From: Marinicella rhabdoformis
Lineage (GTDB): Bacteria > Pseudomonadota > Gammaproteobacteria > Xanthomonadales > Marinicellaceae
Assembly: GCF_009671245.1 (NCBI RefSeq)
Contig: NZ_VTFS01000003.1
Coordinates: 552,059-616,058, forward strand
Direction of reading: 5' to 3'
DNA length: 64,000 nt
This document shows positions 28,917-37,628 of this stretch, piece by piece; position 1 is the stretch's first letter; each line of letters begins with the position of its first letter. The notes under the pieces were generated by a model, which ran no database searches, was not told the DNA's origin, and worked only from the letters and a program-made list of their open reading frames with translations. Both the position numbers and the translations under genes were made by a program.

Positions 28917-30287
28917 TTAGAAGTCAAACCCATCAGCAAAAATCAAATCATCACCGGCCCTGACTTGAACACGGAAGCCTTGTGCTGTTTGACTTAAAAC
29001 CTCAACTTCTACACCATCAATGGGGTCAACAAATGTTTCACCAACCTTCCACATCACACCTTCTGTATCTGCATAATCTGCTGCTGGACTGTCTCCATCA
29101 ACCACCCAAGGTGGCTCTTCACGACTGGTATCCACATGGTGAATGATTACAGCCGTTCCGGGTAAATTGGCCTCATAGTTCCCTATTTTCTTTCTGCTTT
29201 CGACCACATAATGTGTTCCATCAGATACTGGAATATAAATAAACCGCTTGTTATTGGTGCTGGCTATGGATGTGTGGTCCAAAGTAACAGTTCCAAAACT
29301 GTTGTTGTTGGTAATCCAACCTTCACTGTCATCAACCCAGCCTAATTGGCGTTTAAAATAGGCATTGATGTGCTTACCCAAACGACCATAAATATTGTCA
29401 TTCACACCATAACCTGTGGCTGCACTCATCACATCCCATGGGCTATCATAAGGGTTGCCATCATCATCAGAATTATTGGCATGCGGTAAACCAAAGCCAT
29501 GCCCCATCTCATGGGCAATCACACCTTCATTGGCAAAAGACCAAGGTGGATTCCAAGTGGTGCGCCAAACTTTAGTGGTGCCATCAAGGCTGGCCCACTT
29601 ACCACCGCCCCAGGCACAACAATCCAGGTCTTCATTGAACATCATGTTGATGCCAACATAAGGTTGTCCATTACCTGTATTTGAGAAATCTACATGCGGG
29701 TCGGCTGCAGCTGTACAATCAGCAAATAAAGAATCTAAATCAGCATCTGAACCACTACCAGGTGTTGGCATATAGGTACCTTGAGAAGAAGGCAAGTCCA
29801 CCCAGTCAACTGCCATAGACCCCACAACATCAATGTTACTGTGCGATACTTCTCGCCAATAATGATCAAGTCCCGCGGGTTGATTATTGTACATTTCTGA
29901 GAAAAAATTCAGGTTTTCCGGCTCAGCTGCCACATCACTGAATTTGCACAGAATGGTCACCCAAGGCTGGCTGCCAGAAACACCCGTTCCAGCGACACTT
30001 TCCATCAACTTGATGGCATTAACTCGCTGTAAACCAGACACTTTAATCTCAGCTAGTGATTGAATTTCTACCCGCTTACCCAACCAATTGTGGATGGGCG
30101 CTTTTTTCATGAATACATCACTTAAATCTAATGCCAACTTACCTGAATCAGTCTGTAGGTGATATCGGGTGATGTATTCTCCGTTTAAACCATCTCCATA
30201 CTCAAACAACAAAACCCCTTCTTTTTTGTGAACATCAACTGCAAAAACTTGCAAAGACAACAGCAATAACAACACCGTATATTTCAT
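28917..30287 (-). CDS. Secreted zinc metalloprotease (M6-like) with C-terminal IFADGFDF
   Basis: A 456-residue protein with a signal peptide (about 1-16, ending VFAVD). The zinc motif AHEMGHGFGLPH (HExxHxxGxxH, about 258-269) and downstream DVMSA, the Met-turn position, point to an active metzincin-type protease; overall layout resembles M6-type secreted peptidases. The C-terminus DDLIFADGFDF carries the same short tag as two other proteins here. Upstream of icd on the same strand with about 120 bp between, so probably its own transcript. Confidence 0.85.
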   Translation of the reverse strand: MKYTVLLLLLSLQVFAVDVHKKEGVLLFEYGDGLNGEYITRYHLQTDSGKLALDLSDVFMKKAPIHNWLGKRVEIQSLAEIKVSGLQRVNAIKLMESVAGTGVSGSQPWVTILCKFSDVAAEPENLNFFSEMYNNQPAGLDHYWREVSHSNIDVVGSMAVDWVDLPSSQGTYMPTPGSGSDADLDSLFADCTAAADPHVDFSNTGNGQPYVGINMMFNEDLDCCAWGGGKWASLDGTTKVWRTTWNPPWSFANEGVIAHEMGHGFGLPHANNSDDDGNPYDSPWDVMSAATGYGVNDNIYGRLGKHINAYFKRQLGWVDDSEGWITNNNSFGTVTLDHTSIASTNNKRFIYIPVSDGTHYVVESRKKIGNYEANLPGTAVIIHHVDTSREEPPWVVDGDSPAADYADTEGVMWKVGETFVDPIDGVEVEVLSQTAQGFRVQVRAGDDLIFADGFDF

Positions 30288-30393
30288 AGCCTACTCTTAA
30301 AAATGTAATCTATTAATTATATGTGACCGTTTTACTCAGAAACCAGTTTATTGTTGTTTTTGTGACTGGGTTCGAATGAATGACAAGGGCAAC

Positions 30394-31173
30394 TCATTTG
30401 ATTTCAAACATTTCTAATAGCTTATTCAAGCCATTAAGCCAAAATGCCGTTAATTCATGACGCTTATTGTCACCATAAACACTTTTGGCATGTTCCAGTT
30501 GAACCGCATGAATACCGTCTTGAGGCTGTCCATATTGGCGGGTGATGTAACCGCCCTTGAAACGGTCATTGATGACATAGCTATAATTGCTTTGTCTTGA
30601 TAAGTGATGAATTAATGTGTTTTGTATGCTGTCCGAGCAACTTTTGCCATCATAAGTACCCACACTGATGTCCGACAAACGACCCTCAAAGAATCGTGGC
30701 ACCACGGCATCTATGCTGTGTGCGTCAATTAATAAACAAAAACCAAATTTTGCTTTGGCTTTATCAATCAAGGCCTGTAACCGAACATGATAAGGGCGCC
30801 AATATGTTTCAACCCTGTGAGCCACTTCTTCAGCACTGGGTTCATGGCCTGACAAATATATAGGTCGTTCATCAAATAAAGTCGTCGGACAAACAGTTGT
30901 TTCATTTTGCCCCGCATACAAAGCACCACCTGCTGCAGGACGATTCAAATCAACCACATAACGCGAGTAGTTGGCTTTGATCTTGCTGTATTTTAAATTT
31001 TCAAATTCAAACACTGACGATATACCCGTATCACGATCGGGCGTGTCTAAAGCATACCCATGCATGTTTTTTTGAATGGTTTCAGGAATCAGCGCACCAT
31101 CATGTGGCACGCTGATGACCAAAGGTGAATCAGATGTTGTTAAATCAAAAATGTCGCTCATGTTTGGGCTCAT
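30394..31173 (-). CDS. hutG: N-formylglutamate deformylase (HutG type)
   Basis: Hydrolyses N-formylglutamate to glutamate and formate, the last step of one histidine-degradation route. Blocks: LVISVPHDGALIPE, DRDTGISSVFEF, RYVVDLNRPA and LLIDAHSID (metal-binding His). I chose ATG 31173, which overlaps the hutH stop as ATGA; the frame continues to 31188 inside hutH, and an ATG at 31161 is also possible. This enzyme implies a HutF-type deiminase and HutI elsewhere, which are not in the window. Confidence 0.92.
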   Translation of the reverse strand: MSPNMSDIFDLTTSDSPLVISVPHDGALIPETIQKNMHGYALDTPDRDTGISSVFEFENLKYSKIKANYSRYVVDLNRPAAGGALYAGQNETTVCPTTLFDERPIYLSGHEPSAEEVAHRVETYWRPYHVRLQALIDKAKAKFGFCLLIDAHSIDAVVPRFFEGRLSDISVGTYDGKSCSDSIQNTLIHHLSRQSNYSYVINDRFKGGYITRQYGQPQDGIHAVQLEHAKSVYGDNKRHELTAFWLNGLNKLLEMFEIK

Positions 31174-32696
31174 GCCAATGAGGGGCAAAGGGGCTCAACA
31201 AATTGATTCAACTCACCTGATAACACCAAGTTTTGCATGTGTACTATATCAGGAGAGAGTAAACGGTCTTTGTCCAAAAACGGCACGTCTTCACGCACTT
31301 TTTGATACACCGAATACAGTTTCTTAGAGGTGTTCAAATCTTCGTGAAAATCGATGCTTTGACAAGCCGCCATCATTTCAATACCAATCACCACTGCCGA
31401 ATTTTCAGACAAATCAGTCAACTTACGTCCAGCAAAAGTGGCCATTGAAACATGGTCTTCTTGATTGGCTGAAGTCGGAATGGTGTCAACCGAAGCCGGA
31501 TGCGCCAGAGTCTTATTCTCAGAAGCCAAGGCCGCCGCTGTCACATGGGCAATCATAAAGCCAGAATTAACACCCGAATCAGGTACCAAAAATGCCGGCA
31601 ATCGACTCAATACAGGATCAATCAACATCGCGATGCGACGCTCAGACATGTTCGCCATATCAGTCAATGTGATGCCCAAAAAGTCCGCCACAAAGGCCAC
31701 AGGCTCTGCGTGGAAATTACCGCCAGACAACACTTCACCTTCATGAGCAAAAACCAAAGGGTTGTCAGTGGCAGCATTCGCTTCAATCAGTAACTTTTCT
31801 GCAACATAGTGTAAAGAATCCAATACAGCACCCATCACCTGCGGCTGACAACGCAAGCAATATGGATCTTGAACGCGGTCACAGTCTTCATGCGAAACCA
31901 CAATTTCACTGTCTTTAAGTAAAGTTCTGATGGCTTTGGCCACAGTAATCTGTCCTTTTTGACCACGTGCCATGTGAATGCGCTCATCAAAAGGTGCCAA
32001 AGAACCTTTGGCGGCATCGATAGACAAAGCACCTGATAACAAGGCCGCATTAAAACAATTCTCTGCCAAAAACAATCCTTTCAGTGCCAAACCACAAGAC
32101 ACCTGTGTACCATTGAGTAAGGCCAAACCTTCTTTAGGCCCTAATACAATTGGTTTCAACTTGGCTTGTTTCAAAGCATCCATGGCAGGCATAACCTCAC
32201 CTTTGAAATTCACTTCACCCAAACCAATCATGGCCGCCGTCAAATGCGCCAAAGGTGACAAATCACCCGAAGCACCCACCGAACCTTTTTCTGGAATCAG
32301 TGGATAAATTTCGTGACTGATCATGTCCAGCAGCAACTGTAAGGTATTCGGATGAATACCAGAAAAACCTTGAGACAAACTCATGGCTTTCAATGCCATG
32401 ATCAAACGTGTGGTGTCTGTATCAATCGGTTTACCAATGCCCGTGGCATGTGATATGACTAAATTGCGCTGTAAAGTATCCAACTCCTCTCGAGGAATTT
32501 TAACCTTAGCCAACAAACCAAAACCTGTATTCACGCCGTAAACCGTCTCGCCCGAATCAGCAATTTGTTCAATCGTCTGACGAGACTGAATCACGCCTTG
32601 TAACATGTGGTTATCAATCGTCAGCTCGACAGGTGTTTGCCAAATATTTCTTAAATCGCACAGGGTGAAACCTGCGTCTGTAATCACGTAACTCAT
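31170..32696 (-). CDS. hutH: Histidine ammonia-lyase
   Basis: A 508-residue enzyme that deaminates histidine to urocanate. The MIO-prosthetic-group triad is visible in VGASGDLSPLAH (Ala-Ser-Gly, near 144-146). GVNTGFGLLA and NPLVFAHEGEVLSGGNFHAEP are further family blocks. Three bases separate it from hutU and its stop overlaps hutG, so hutUHG is one operon. Confidence 0.97.
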   Translation of the reverse strand: MSYVITDAGFTLCDLRNIWQTPVELTIDNHMLQGVIQSRQTIEQIADSGETVYGVNTGFGLLAKVKIPREELDTLQRNLVISHATGIGKPIDTDTTRLIMALKAMSLSQGFSGIHPNTLQLLLDMISHEIYPLIPEKGSVGASGDLSPLAHLTAAMIGLGEVNFKGEVMPAMDALKQAKLKPIVLGPKEGLALLNGTQVSCGLALKGLFLAENCFNAALLSGALSIDAAKGSLAPFDERIHMARGQKGQITVAKAIRTLLKDSEIVVSHEDCDRVQDPYCLRCQPQVMGAVLDSLHYVAEKLLIEANAATDNPLVFAHEGEVLSGGNFHAEPVAFVADFLGITLTDMANMSERRIAMLIDPVLSRLPAFLVPDSGVNSGFMIAHVTAAALASENKTLAHPASVDTIPTSANQEDHVSMATFAGRKLTDLSENSAVVIGIEMMAACQSIDFHEDLNTSKKLYSVYQKVREDVPFLDKDRLLSPDIVHMQNLVLSGELNQFVEPLCPSLA

Positions 32697-32699
32697 ATA

Positions 32700-34364
32700 C
32701 TATTTCTCTAACATGGGCAAATTAAGGCCCTGCTCTTTGGCGCAGTTTTGCGCAATTTCATAACCCGCATCGGCATGGCGCATCACGCCAGTGGCGGGAT
32801 CATTCCACAACACACGTTCAATTCTCTTTGCCGCAGCATCTGTGCCATCGCAACAAATCACCACACCTGAGTGTTGTGAATAGCCCATGCCTACACCGCC
32901 GCCGTGGTGTAAAGACACCCAAGTCGCGCCACCAGCGACATTTAACATGGCATTGAGCAACGGCCAATCTGAAACCGCATCAGAACCGTCTTTCATGCTT
33001 TCGGTCTCACGGTTGGGTGAAGCCACTGAACCTGAGTCTAAATGGTCACGTCCAATCACCACAGGTGCTTTCAGTTCGCCTGACTTAACCATTTCATTGA
33101 ATGCCAAACCGAGTTTATGCCGAAGACCTAAACCGACCCAACAGATTCTAGCTGGCAAGCCTTGAAACTGAATCCGCTCACGTGCCATATCCAACCAATT
33201 GTGTAAATGCGGGTCATCTGGGATCAATTCTTTGACCTTGGCATCTGTTTTGTAAATGTCCTCGGGATCACCTGACAAAGCCGCCCAACGGAATGGACCG
33301 ACGCCACGACAGAACAAGGGTCTGACATAAGCCGGAACAAATCCGTGGAAGTCAAAAGCATTATCTACGCCGACATTGAATGCTTCTTGACGGATGTTGT
33401 TACCGTAATCGACAGTCGGAATGCCTTCATTATAAAAATCCAACATAGCTTCAACTTGTACAGCCATAGAAGCACGTGCTGCCTTAGCCACTTTTTTCGG
33501 CTCGTCTTTTGAAGCTTTACGCCATTGTTCAACGGTCCAACCTTGCGGCAAATAGCCATTGGTTGGATCATGGGCTGAAGTTTGGTCAGTGACCAGATCG
33601 GGCCTGATACCTTGGGCATACATGTCTGGAAACACATCAGCGGCATTGCCGAGTAAGCCAATCGAAATCGCTTCACCCTTGTCTTGCGCATCTTGCAACA
33701 TCACCATCGCTTCTTCGATGGAGCGCGCTTTTTTATCAACATAACCTGTTTTCATGCGGAAATCGATGCGCGTCTCGTCACACTCAACAGCAATCATGGA
33801 ATATCCCGCCATGGTCGCTGCCAAAGGTTGTGCGCCGCCCATGCCACCGAGACCACCGGTTAAAATCCACTTGCCTTTGACATCACCATTAAAGTGCTGA
33901 CGCCCCGCTTCAACAAAGGTTTCATAAGTACCTTGGACAATACCTTGCGAACCGATATAGATCCAAGAGCCCGCCGTCATTTGGCCATACATCATCAGGC
34001 CTTTTTTATCCAACTCATTGAAATGATCCCAATTAGCCCAATTCGGCACCAAATTTGAATTGGCAATCAGTACACGTGGTGCGTCTTCATGGGTACGAAA
34101 CACACCGACCGGTTTACCCGATTGCACCAACAAAGTTTCGTCGTCATTCAGTTTTTTCAATGAATCGACGATGGCATCATAGCAGTCCCAATTTCGCGCC
34201 GCCTTACCTATGCCACCATACACAACCAAATCCTCAGGACGTTCAGCCACTTCAGGGTCCAAGTTATTCATCAACATGCGCAAAGGCGCTTCTGTTAACC
34301 AAGACTTGGCATTCAATGTTGTGCCGGTAGGCGCTTTGATGGTTCTGTTGTTTGTGCTTTTCAT
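32700..34364 (-). CDS. hutU: Urocanate hydratase
   Basis: A 554-residue NAD-dependent enzyme that converts urocanate to imidazolone propionate. Clear blocks are [36 protein letters not shown] (NAD-binding), [25 protein letters not shown] and [15 protein letters not shown]. Second gene of the hut cluster after the MarR-type gene, 115 bases away. That gap holds a CTCGAGCGAAGCGAG repeat-like sequence but no terminator I can defend. Confidence 0.97.
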   Translation of the reverse strand: MKSTNNRTIKAPTGTTLNAKSWLTEAPLRMLMNNLDPEVAERPEDLVVYGGIGKAARNWDCYDAIVDSLKKLNDDETLLVQSGKPVGVFRTHEDAPRVLIANSNLVPNWANWDHFNELDKKGLMMYGQMTAGSWIYIGSQGIVQGTYETFVEAGRQHFNGDVKGKWILTGGLGGMGGAQPLAATMAGYSMIAVECDETRIDFRMKTGYVDKKARSIEEAMVMLQDAQDKGEAISIGLLGNAADVFPDMYAQGIRPDLVTDQTSAHDPTNGYLPQGWTVEQWRKASKDEPKKVAKAARASMAVQVEAMLDFYNEGIPTVDYGNNIRQEAFNVGVDNAFDFHGFVPAYVRPLFCRGVGPFRWAALSGDPEDIYKTDAKVKELIPDDPHLHNWLDMARERIQFQGLPARICWVGLGLRHKLGLAFNEMVKSGELKAPVVIGRDHLDSGSVASPNRETESMKDGSDAVSDWPLLNAMLNVAGGATWVSLHHGGGVGMGYSQHSGVVICCDGTDAAAKRIERVLWNDPATGVMRHADAGYEIAQNCAKEQGLNLPMLEK

Positions 34365-34479
34365 TTTGTTCTCGTCAATATTTATCTTTAAAGCATTTTA
34401 AAACCCGCCCTACCGTCATTTTCCGGTTGCCCAAGAGGCCCTACTTTTGGTGACCGGATAATCTCGAGCGAAGCGAGTT

Positions 34480-34971
34480 TTATTTCTCTGCTAAGCTTAT
34501 CTGCTGTTCTTGAAAGCGACTGAATAAATCCTTGTCCTTTAAACTGGTAATGGCCTGGTTCAACACTTGAAAAATATCGGCATTGATTTCTTCTGACAGG
34601 CTGTTATAAACCGCCTGCATGGAATGATCACGAAGCAGTTGTGCCTGCTGTTTACCCAATTCAGTTAATGAATAAAGCATCCTTCTTTTATCGGCATCAT
34701 CTTGCTTCACCACTATCAGTTCCAAAGCCAAAAGCTTGGGTATTTTTTGTTTAATCAATTGATGGGATTGTTGTAGTTGCTTCGCCAAATCTGTCAACGT
34801 CGCCGAATCGACGCCCGACAAAGCATGGATAATGGAACAAGACTTCACCGGCACCACCACACCAATCATTTGGTATATCGGTTTTATTTGTTCCGCAATC
34901 AACTGCCCCAAATCCGCGGCAGATTTACCGACAAATGTTTCATCTAGTTGATTTTGGGAGTTATTGGCCAT
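34480..34971 (-). CDS. MarR-family transcriptional regulator
   Basis: A 163-residue winged-helix regulator. HALSGVDSATLTDLAKQLQQSHQLIKQKIPKL (in pieces, about 49-80) is the helix-turn-helix and KQDDADKRRMLYSLTELGK (about 88-106) is the MarR wing with the typical DxRR. It lies upstream of hutUHG on the same strand, so it may control histidine degradation in place of HutC; this is inferred from position. A perfect 14-bp palindrome 46-59 bases ahead of its ATG is a likely operator for autoregulation. Confidence 0.85.
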   Translation of the reverse strand: MANNSQNQLDETFVGKSAADLGQLIAEQIKPIYQMIGVVVPVKSCSIIHALSGVDSATLTDLAKQLQQSHQLIKQKIPKLLALELIVVKQDDADKRRMLYSLTELGKQQAQLLRDHSMQAVYNSLSEEINADIFQVLNQAITSLKDKDLFSRFQEQQISLAEK

Positions 34972-35016
34972 GTGCAGCTTCTGTTTTTATTTCAACATAT
35001 ATTACAGGCTGAAAAC

Positions 35017-35030
35017 ATATTGCGCAATAT
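35017..35030. promoter_or_regulatory. Candidate MarR operator
   Basis: ATATTGCGCAATAT is a perfect 14-bp palindrome, containing the TTGCGCAA core common to MarR-family boxes. It stands 46 bases upstream of the marR-like ATG, in the expected promoter region. Confidence 0.55.
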
Positions 35031-35136
35031 ATTACCTATATTTTTATTATGCAGCTTTCGTCAGCACCGAGAAGGCGGGAATTTCATTTGATAATCTAAT
35101 ATCGCGCAACGATCTAAACACAGACGAAGGCATTAT

Positions 35137-35207
35137 GCCGGCGAGCCGCCGGCGCTCCATGTTTTGGGATATCACTCCTACTAACGGAACGCCAGCGGCC
35201 CGCTGGC
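35137..35207. repeat. GC-rich double-hairpin (REP-like) element
   Basis: GCCGGCGAGCCGCCGGC (35137-35153) and GCCAGCGGCCCGCTGGC (35191-35207) are two short GC hairpins 37 bases apart in otherwise AT-rich sequence. The rest of 34972-35359 holds the marR promoter region and nothing gene-like. Confidence 0.6.
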
Positions 35208-35359
35208 ATCACGCAACCAGAACATACAACAAAGATACTGTCATTCTGAGCGGTTTCAGCTCAAAACAAAGCCTGTAAAGCAAAATCAGATTCATGACTG
35301 TATGTCTTCTTAGTATCGAAAACCTGAACCGAAGAATCTCAACATGAAATTGTAAACAC

Positions 35360-35617
35360 TTAAAAAAGCAAAACAACCAGAATGACAGTCAATCCAAAAC
35401 AAGAGAACGCTTTCAAAAAATCATCAGCATAAGGGTTTCGACGACTGATTTCTGAACTGAAATGGTGTGAAAACAAACACATCCCCATAAACATCAAAAC
35501 TGCCGAAGCAATTTTCCCAGACCGAGGTGCATCAGCTCCAAATTCTGTGAACCACAAGAGAAGCGAAATTGTACCTGTGCCAATCGCATAAAGATTAAAC
35601 CGTGACATTTTTACCAA
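35360..35617 (-). CDS. Small membrane protein of unknown function
   Basis: An 85-residue protein with three predicted membrane helices (about 9-25, 36-50, 66-84) and a polar loop SSEISRRNPYADDF. It follows the 301-residue gene by seven bases, so the two form an operon. No family recognised; such short hydrophobic proteins are poorly classified. Confidence 0.65.
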   Translation of the reverse strand: MVKMSRFNLYAIGTGTISLLLWFTEFGADAPRSGKIASAVLMFMGMCLFSHHFSSEISRRNPYADDFLKAFSCFGLTVILVVLLF

Positions 35618-35624
35618 TTCACTG

Positions 35625-36530
35625 CTATTTAATGCTCCGAACCATTCGATCAGCCCTTAGCTTCTCTTCATCTGATAACACTTCATAATAATGCTCACTT
35701 GAATTCCACGGTTCAACCATGTATTCAAAACCATTTTGCTTTTCCGCTAAATAAGCATAAAAATACTGTTTCACCTTGTCCTCGGGAAAAAATCGTTGAT
35801 CTTTGTATAGATAAACCAATCTATCTGATGCCTTTTTCACCCCATTAGCAGAAAGATTTTCTAAATATTGTTTAGCTTCTTGCCTCAGTTCCTCATAATC
35901 CATTGGATACAATTTAAGATTTATAGCGCCAGACTTAATAGCAAACCCTAGATCATCAATTAATAGCAATTGAGAGAGCATATCACCTTTTCTTGCCAAT
36001 TCTAAATACATATAAAAAGGGTCTTTGTTACTACCAACCATATGACACAGCCCTTTTTTGTAGATGGAGTGAATCAACACGTCATTTGGATACATTAAAC
36101 TCTCACCTTCTGAGTATTTTTTCGGCTCATCTTTTAATTTATTGCATCTTAGGAAAAGTTGGCGTACGGATAATTGCTCACCTTCAACATCCTCCAATAT
36201 TTTATCTATAAATTTAAAGGAACTTTCTTCAGTAACGTCAGAACTATTAATAAAAACTTGCAACGGATCATTTTCGCCAAGAAGCAAATCAAACTCTGGC
36301 CTTGTGGACAGGTACTGGTTAAAATCAACATACTTCGAAGCTACTGGCTCTGACTCATAATTCACTGGTTTTTTAGCAACAAGGTGAGGGGTATCTTTTT
36401 TTCTTTTAATTGGCTCTTTTAATTCAGTTATTTTAGGCAAAATATCATTACGTTTTGGATTAAGATTTAAATAAAAAATTAGTCCAATTATAAAAGCAAT
36501 TATTATAACCGTTAGTTTTTTCATCATCAT
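35625..36530 (-). CDS. Membrane-anchored protein with Sel1-like helical region
   Basis: A 301-residue protein: N-terminal anchor (about 4-22), basic linker, then a mostly helical body. Segments such as DPFYMYLELARKGDMLSQLLLID and LSANGVKKASDRLVYLYKD read like loose Sel1/TPR repeats. Probably faces the periplasm. The small membrane gene downstream is likely co-transcribed. Function unknown. Confidence 0.7.
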   Translation of the reverse strand: MMMKKLTVIIIAFIIGLIFYLNLNPKRNDILPKITELKEPIKRKKDTPHLVAKKPVNYESEPVASKYVDFNQYLSTRPEFDLLLGENDPLQVFINSSDVTEESSFKFIDKILEDVEGEQLSVRQLFLRCNKLKDEPKKYSEGESLMYPNDVLIHSIYKKGLCHMVGSNKDPFYMYLELARKGDMLSQLLLIDDLGFAIKSGAINLKLYPMDYEELRQEAKQYLENLSANGVKKASDRLVYLYKDQRFFPEDKVKQYFYAYLAEKQNGFEYMVEPWNSSEHYYEVLSDEEKLRADRMVRSIK

Positions 36531-36610
36531 TTTAACTTTCTGATAGTATAGAATCTTTTAAGAATATAAGAAGCCTGTGGGTCAACACAGGCTCCTTTCT
36601 AAGCCTCATA

Positions 36611-37365
36611 TTAGCATGGTGTATTTGGTTCAGGACCAGCTCCCAGAAAACTTTCAGCTGCAGATTCCGCTGTAGTATCACTGGTCTCACCACTTCCTAG
36701 ACCCAACATCATTAGATGAGTCGCAAATATATGTTCTAGTCCACCATTTACCATATTAGGGGCTTGAGGATTATTTGTCTCATTCCCATTGTTATCTACA
36801 ATACGAGGGGCCAGAGTATTCCAGTTACTCAAATACTGTCCCCAATTTATGTTTGCTCGTGCCCAATTTGTAATAATGGCTGTTGGTCCTCCATCTATAT
36901 GCATACCTACCGTCAAAAACCGGTTAATATCTTGATACGCAGTATTGTAATATGCTCTAGCAAAATTATTTGACCACTACAGACAGACCAGTCATAACTG
37001 AAGAAGTAATTTTTGTCGCGCTCAAAATTGCCTCTAACTTATCCAGATTTTCTTTACGCATACCGTTATTCAATTTTTCGGCTGAAGGAACAACTGTACC
37101 ACTACACACCAAACCCTAAATACGCCCAACTAAACCCGCCAATCCAGCTCCATCCAAAACCTGGATATGATGCAGATACTACAATTTTACCTAGCTCGAT
37201 ACAACCTGAATTCACTGATGCGTTGCCTGACAATCTACTCGCTGAAAATCCTGAGGAAATAAACCCATCAGAAACAGACCCGCCAACAAATTGAATTTCC
37301 TCATCAGGGCATGCAAGCGCCAAAAAAGAACTGAGTAAAAAAGTTAATGTAATAATTATTTTCAT
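36611..37365 (-). pseudogene. Secreted-protein gene broken by two frameshifts
   Basis: Frame 1 starts at 37365 with a signal peptide (KIIITLTFLLSSFLALACPDEE) and stops at 37102. The frame one base further continues with SGTVVPSAEKLNNGMRKENL to a TAA near 36967. Shifting one base again gives WSNNFARAYYNTAYQDINRF, which runs without a stop into MTVGMHIDGGPTAII and on to the end at 36611. Joined, the product would have about 250 residues. Shifts lie near 37102-37112 and 36967-36976. No family recognised. Sequencing error is possible but two shifts in 150 bases favour a true pseudogene. Confidence 0.65.
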
Positions 37366-37628
37366 GTTATTTCTGTATATTTTATATGCTTAATAAATTG
37401 CTTCATCAATTTCAAGAGTGACAAAGCATCCAAATGCACCTGCAACAAACATAATAGAAATAGAAAAGAAATAGAGCTATATTCTTTGCTATTATGATTT
37501 TGTTTGAGCGCGTGTGTGATTCGACTCAAAGTATAAATGTTTATTGCACAAAGACAGTTCAATTTATCAAGCATTTCTTAGACTCTAAAGCACTGGTAAA
37601 TCAATTGAATTTTGACACCCAATACCAC

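Noticed and set aside
36611..36916. Stand-alone 101-residue gene
   Set aside because: Its ATG is internal; the same frame continues upstream to the frameshift, so it is the 3' part of the broken gene.
37013..37294. Plus-strand frame of 93 codons
   Set aside because: It is antisense to the frameshifted secreted-protein gene, whose signal peptide and joined frames are more convincing.
37362..37574. 70-codon minus-strand frame upstream of the broken gene
   Set aside because: No ribosome-binding site, mixed hydrophobic composition, no resemblance to a known protein.
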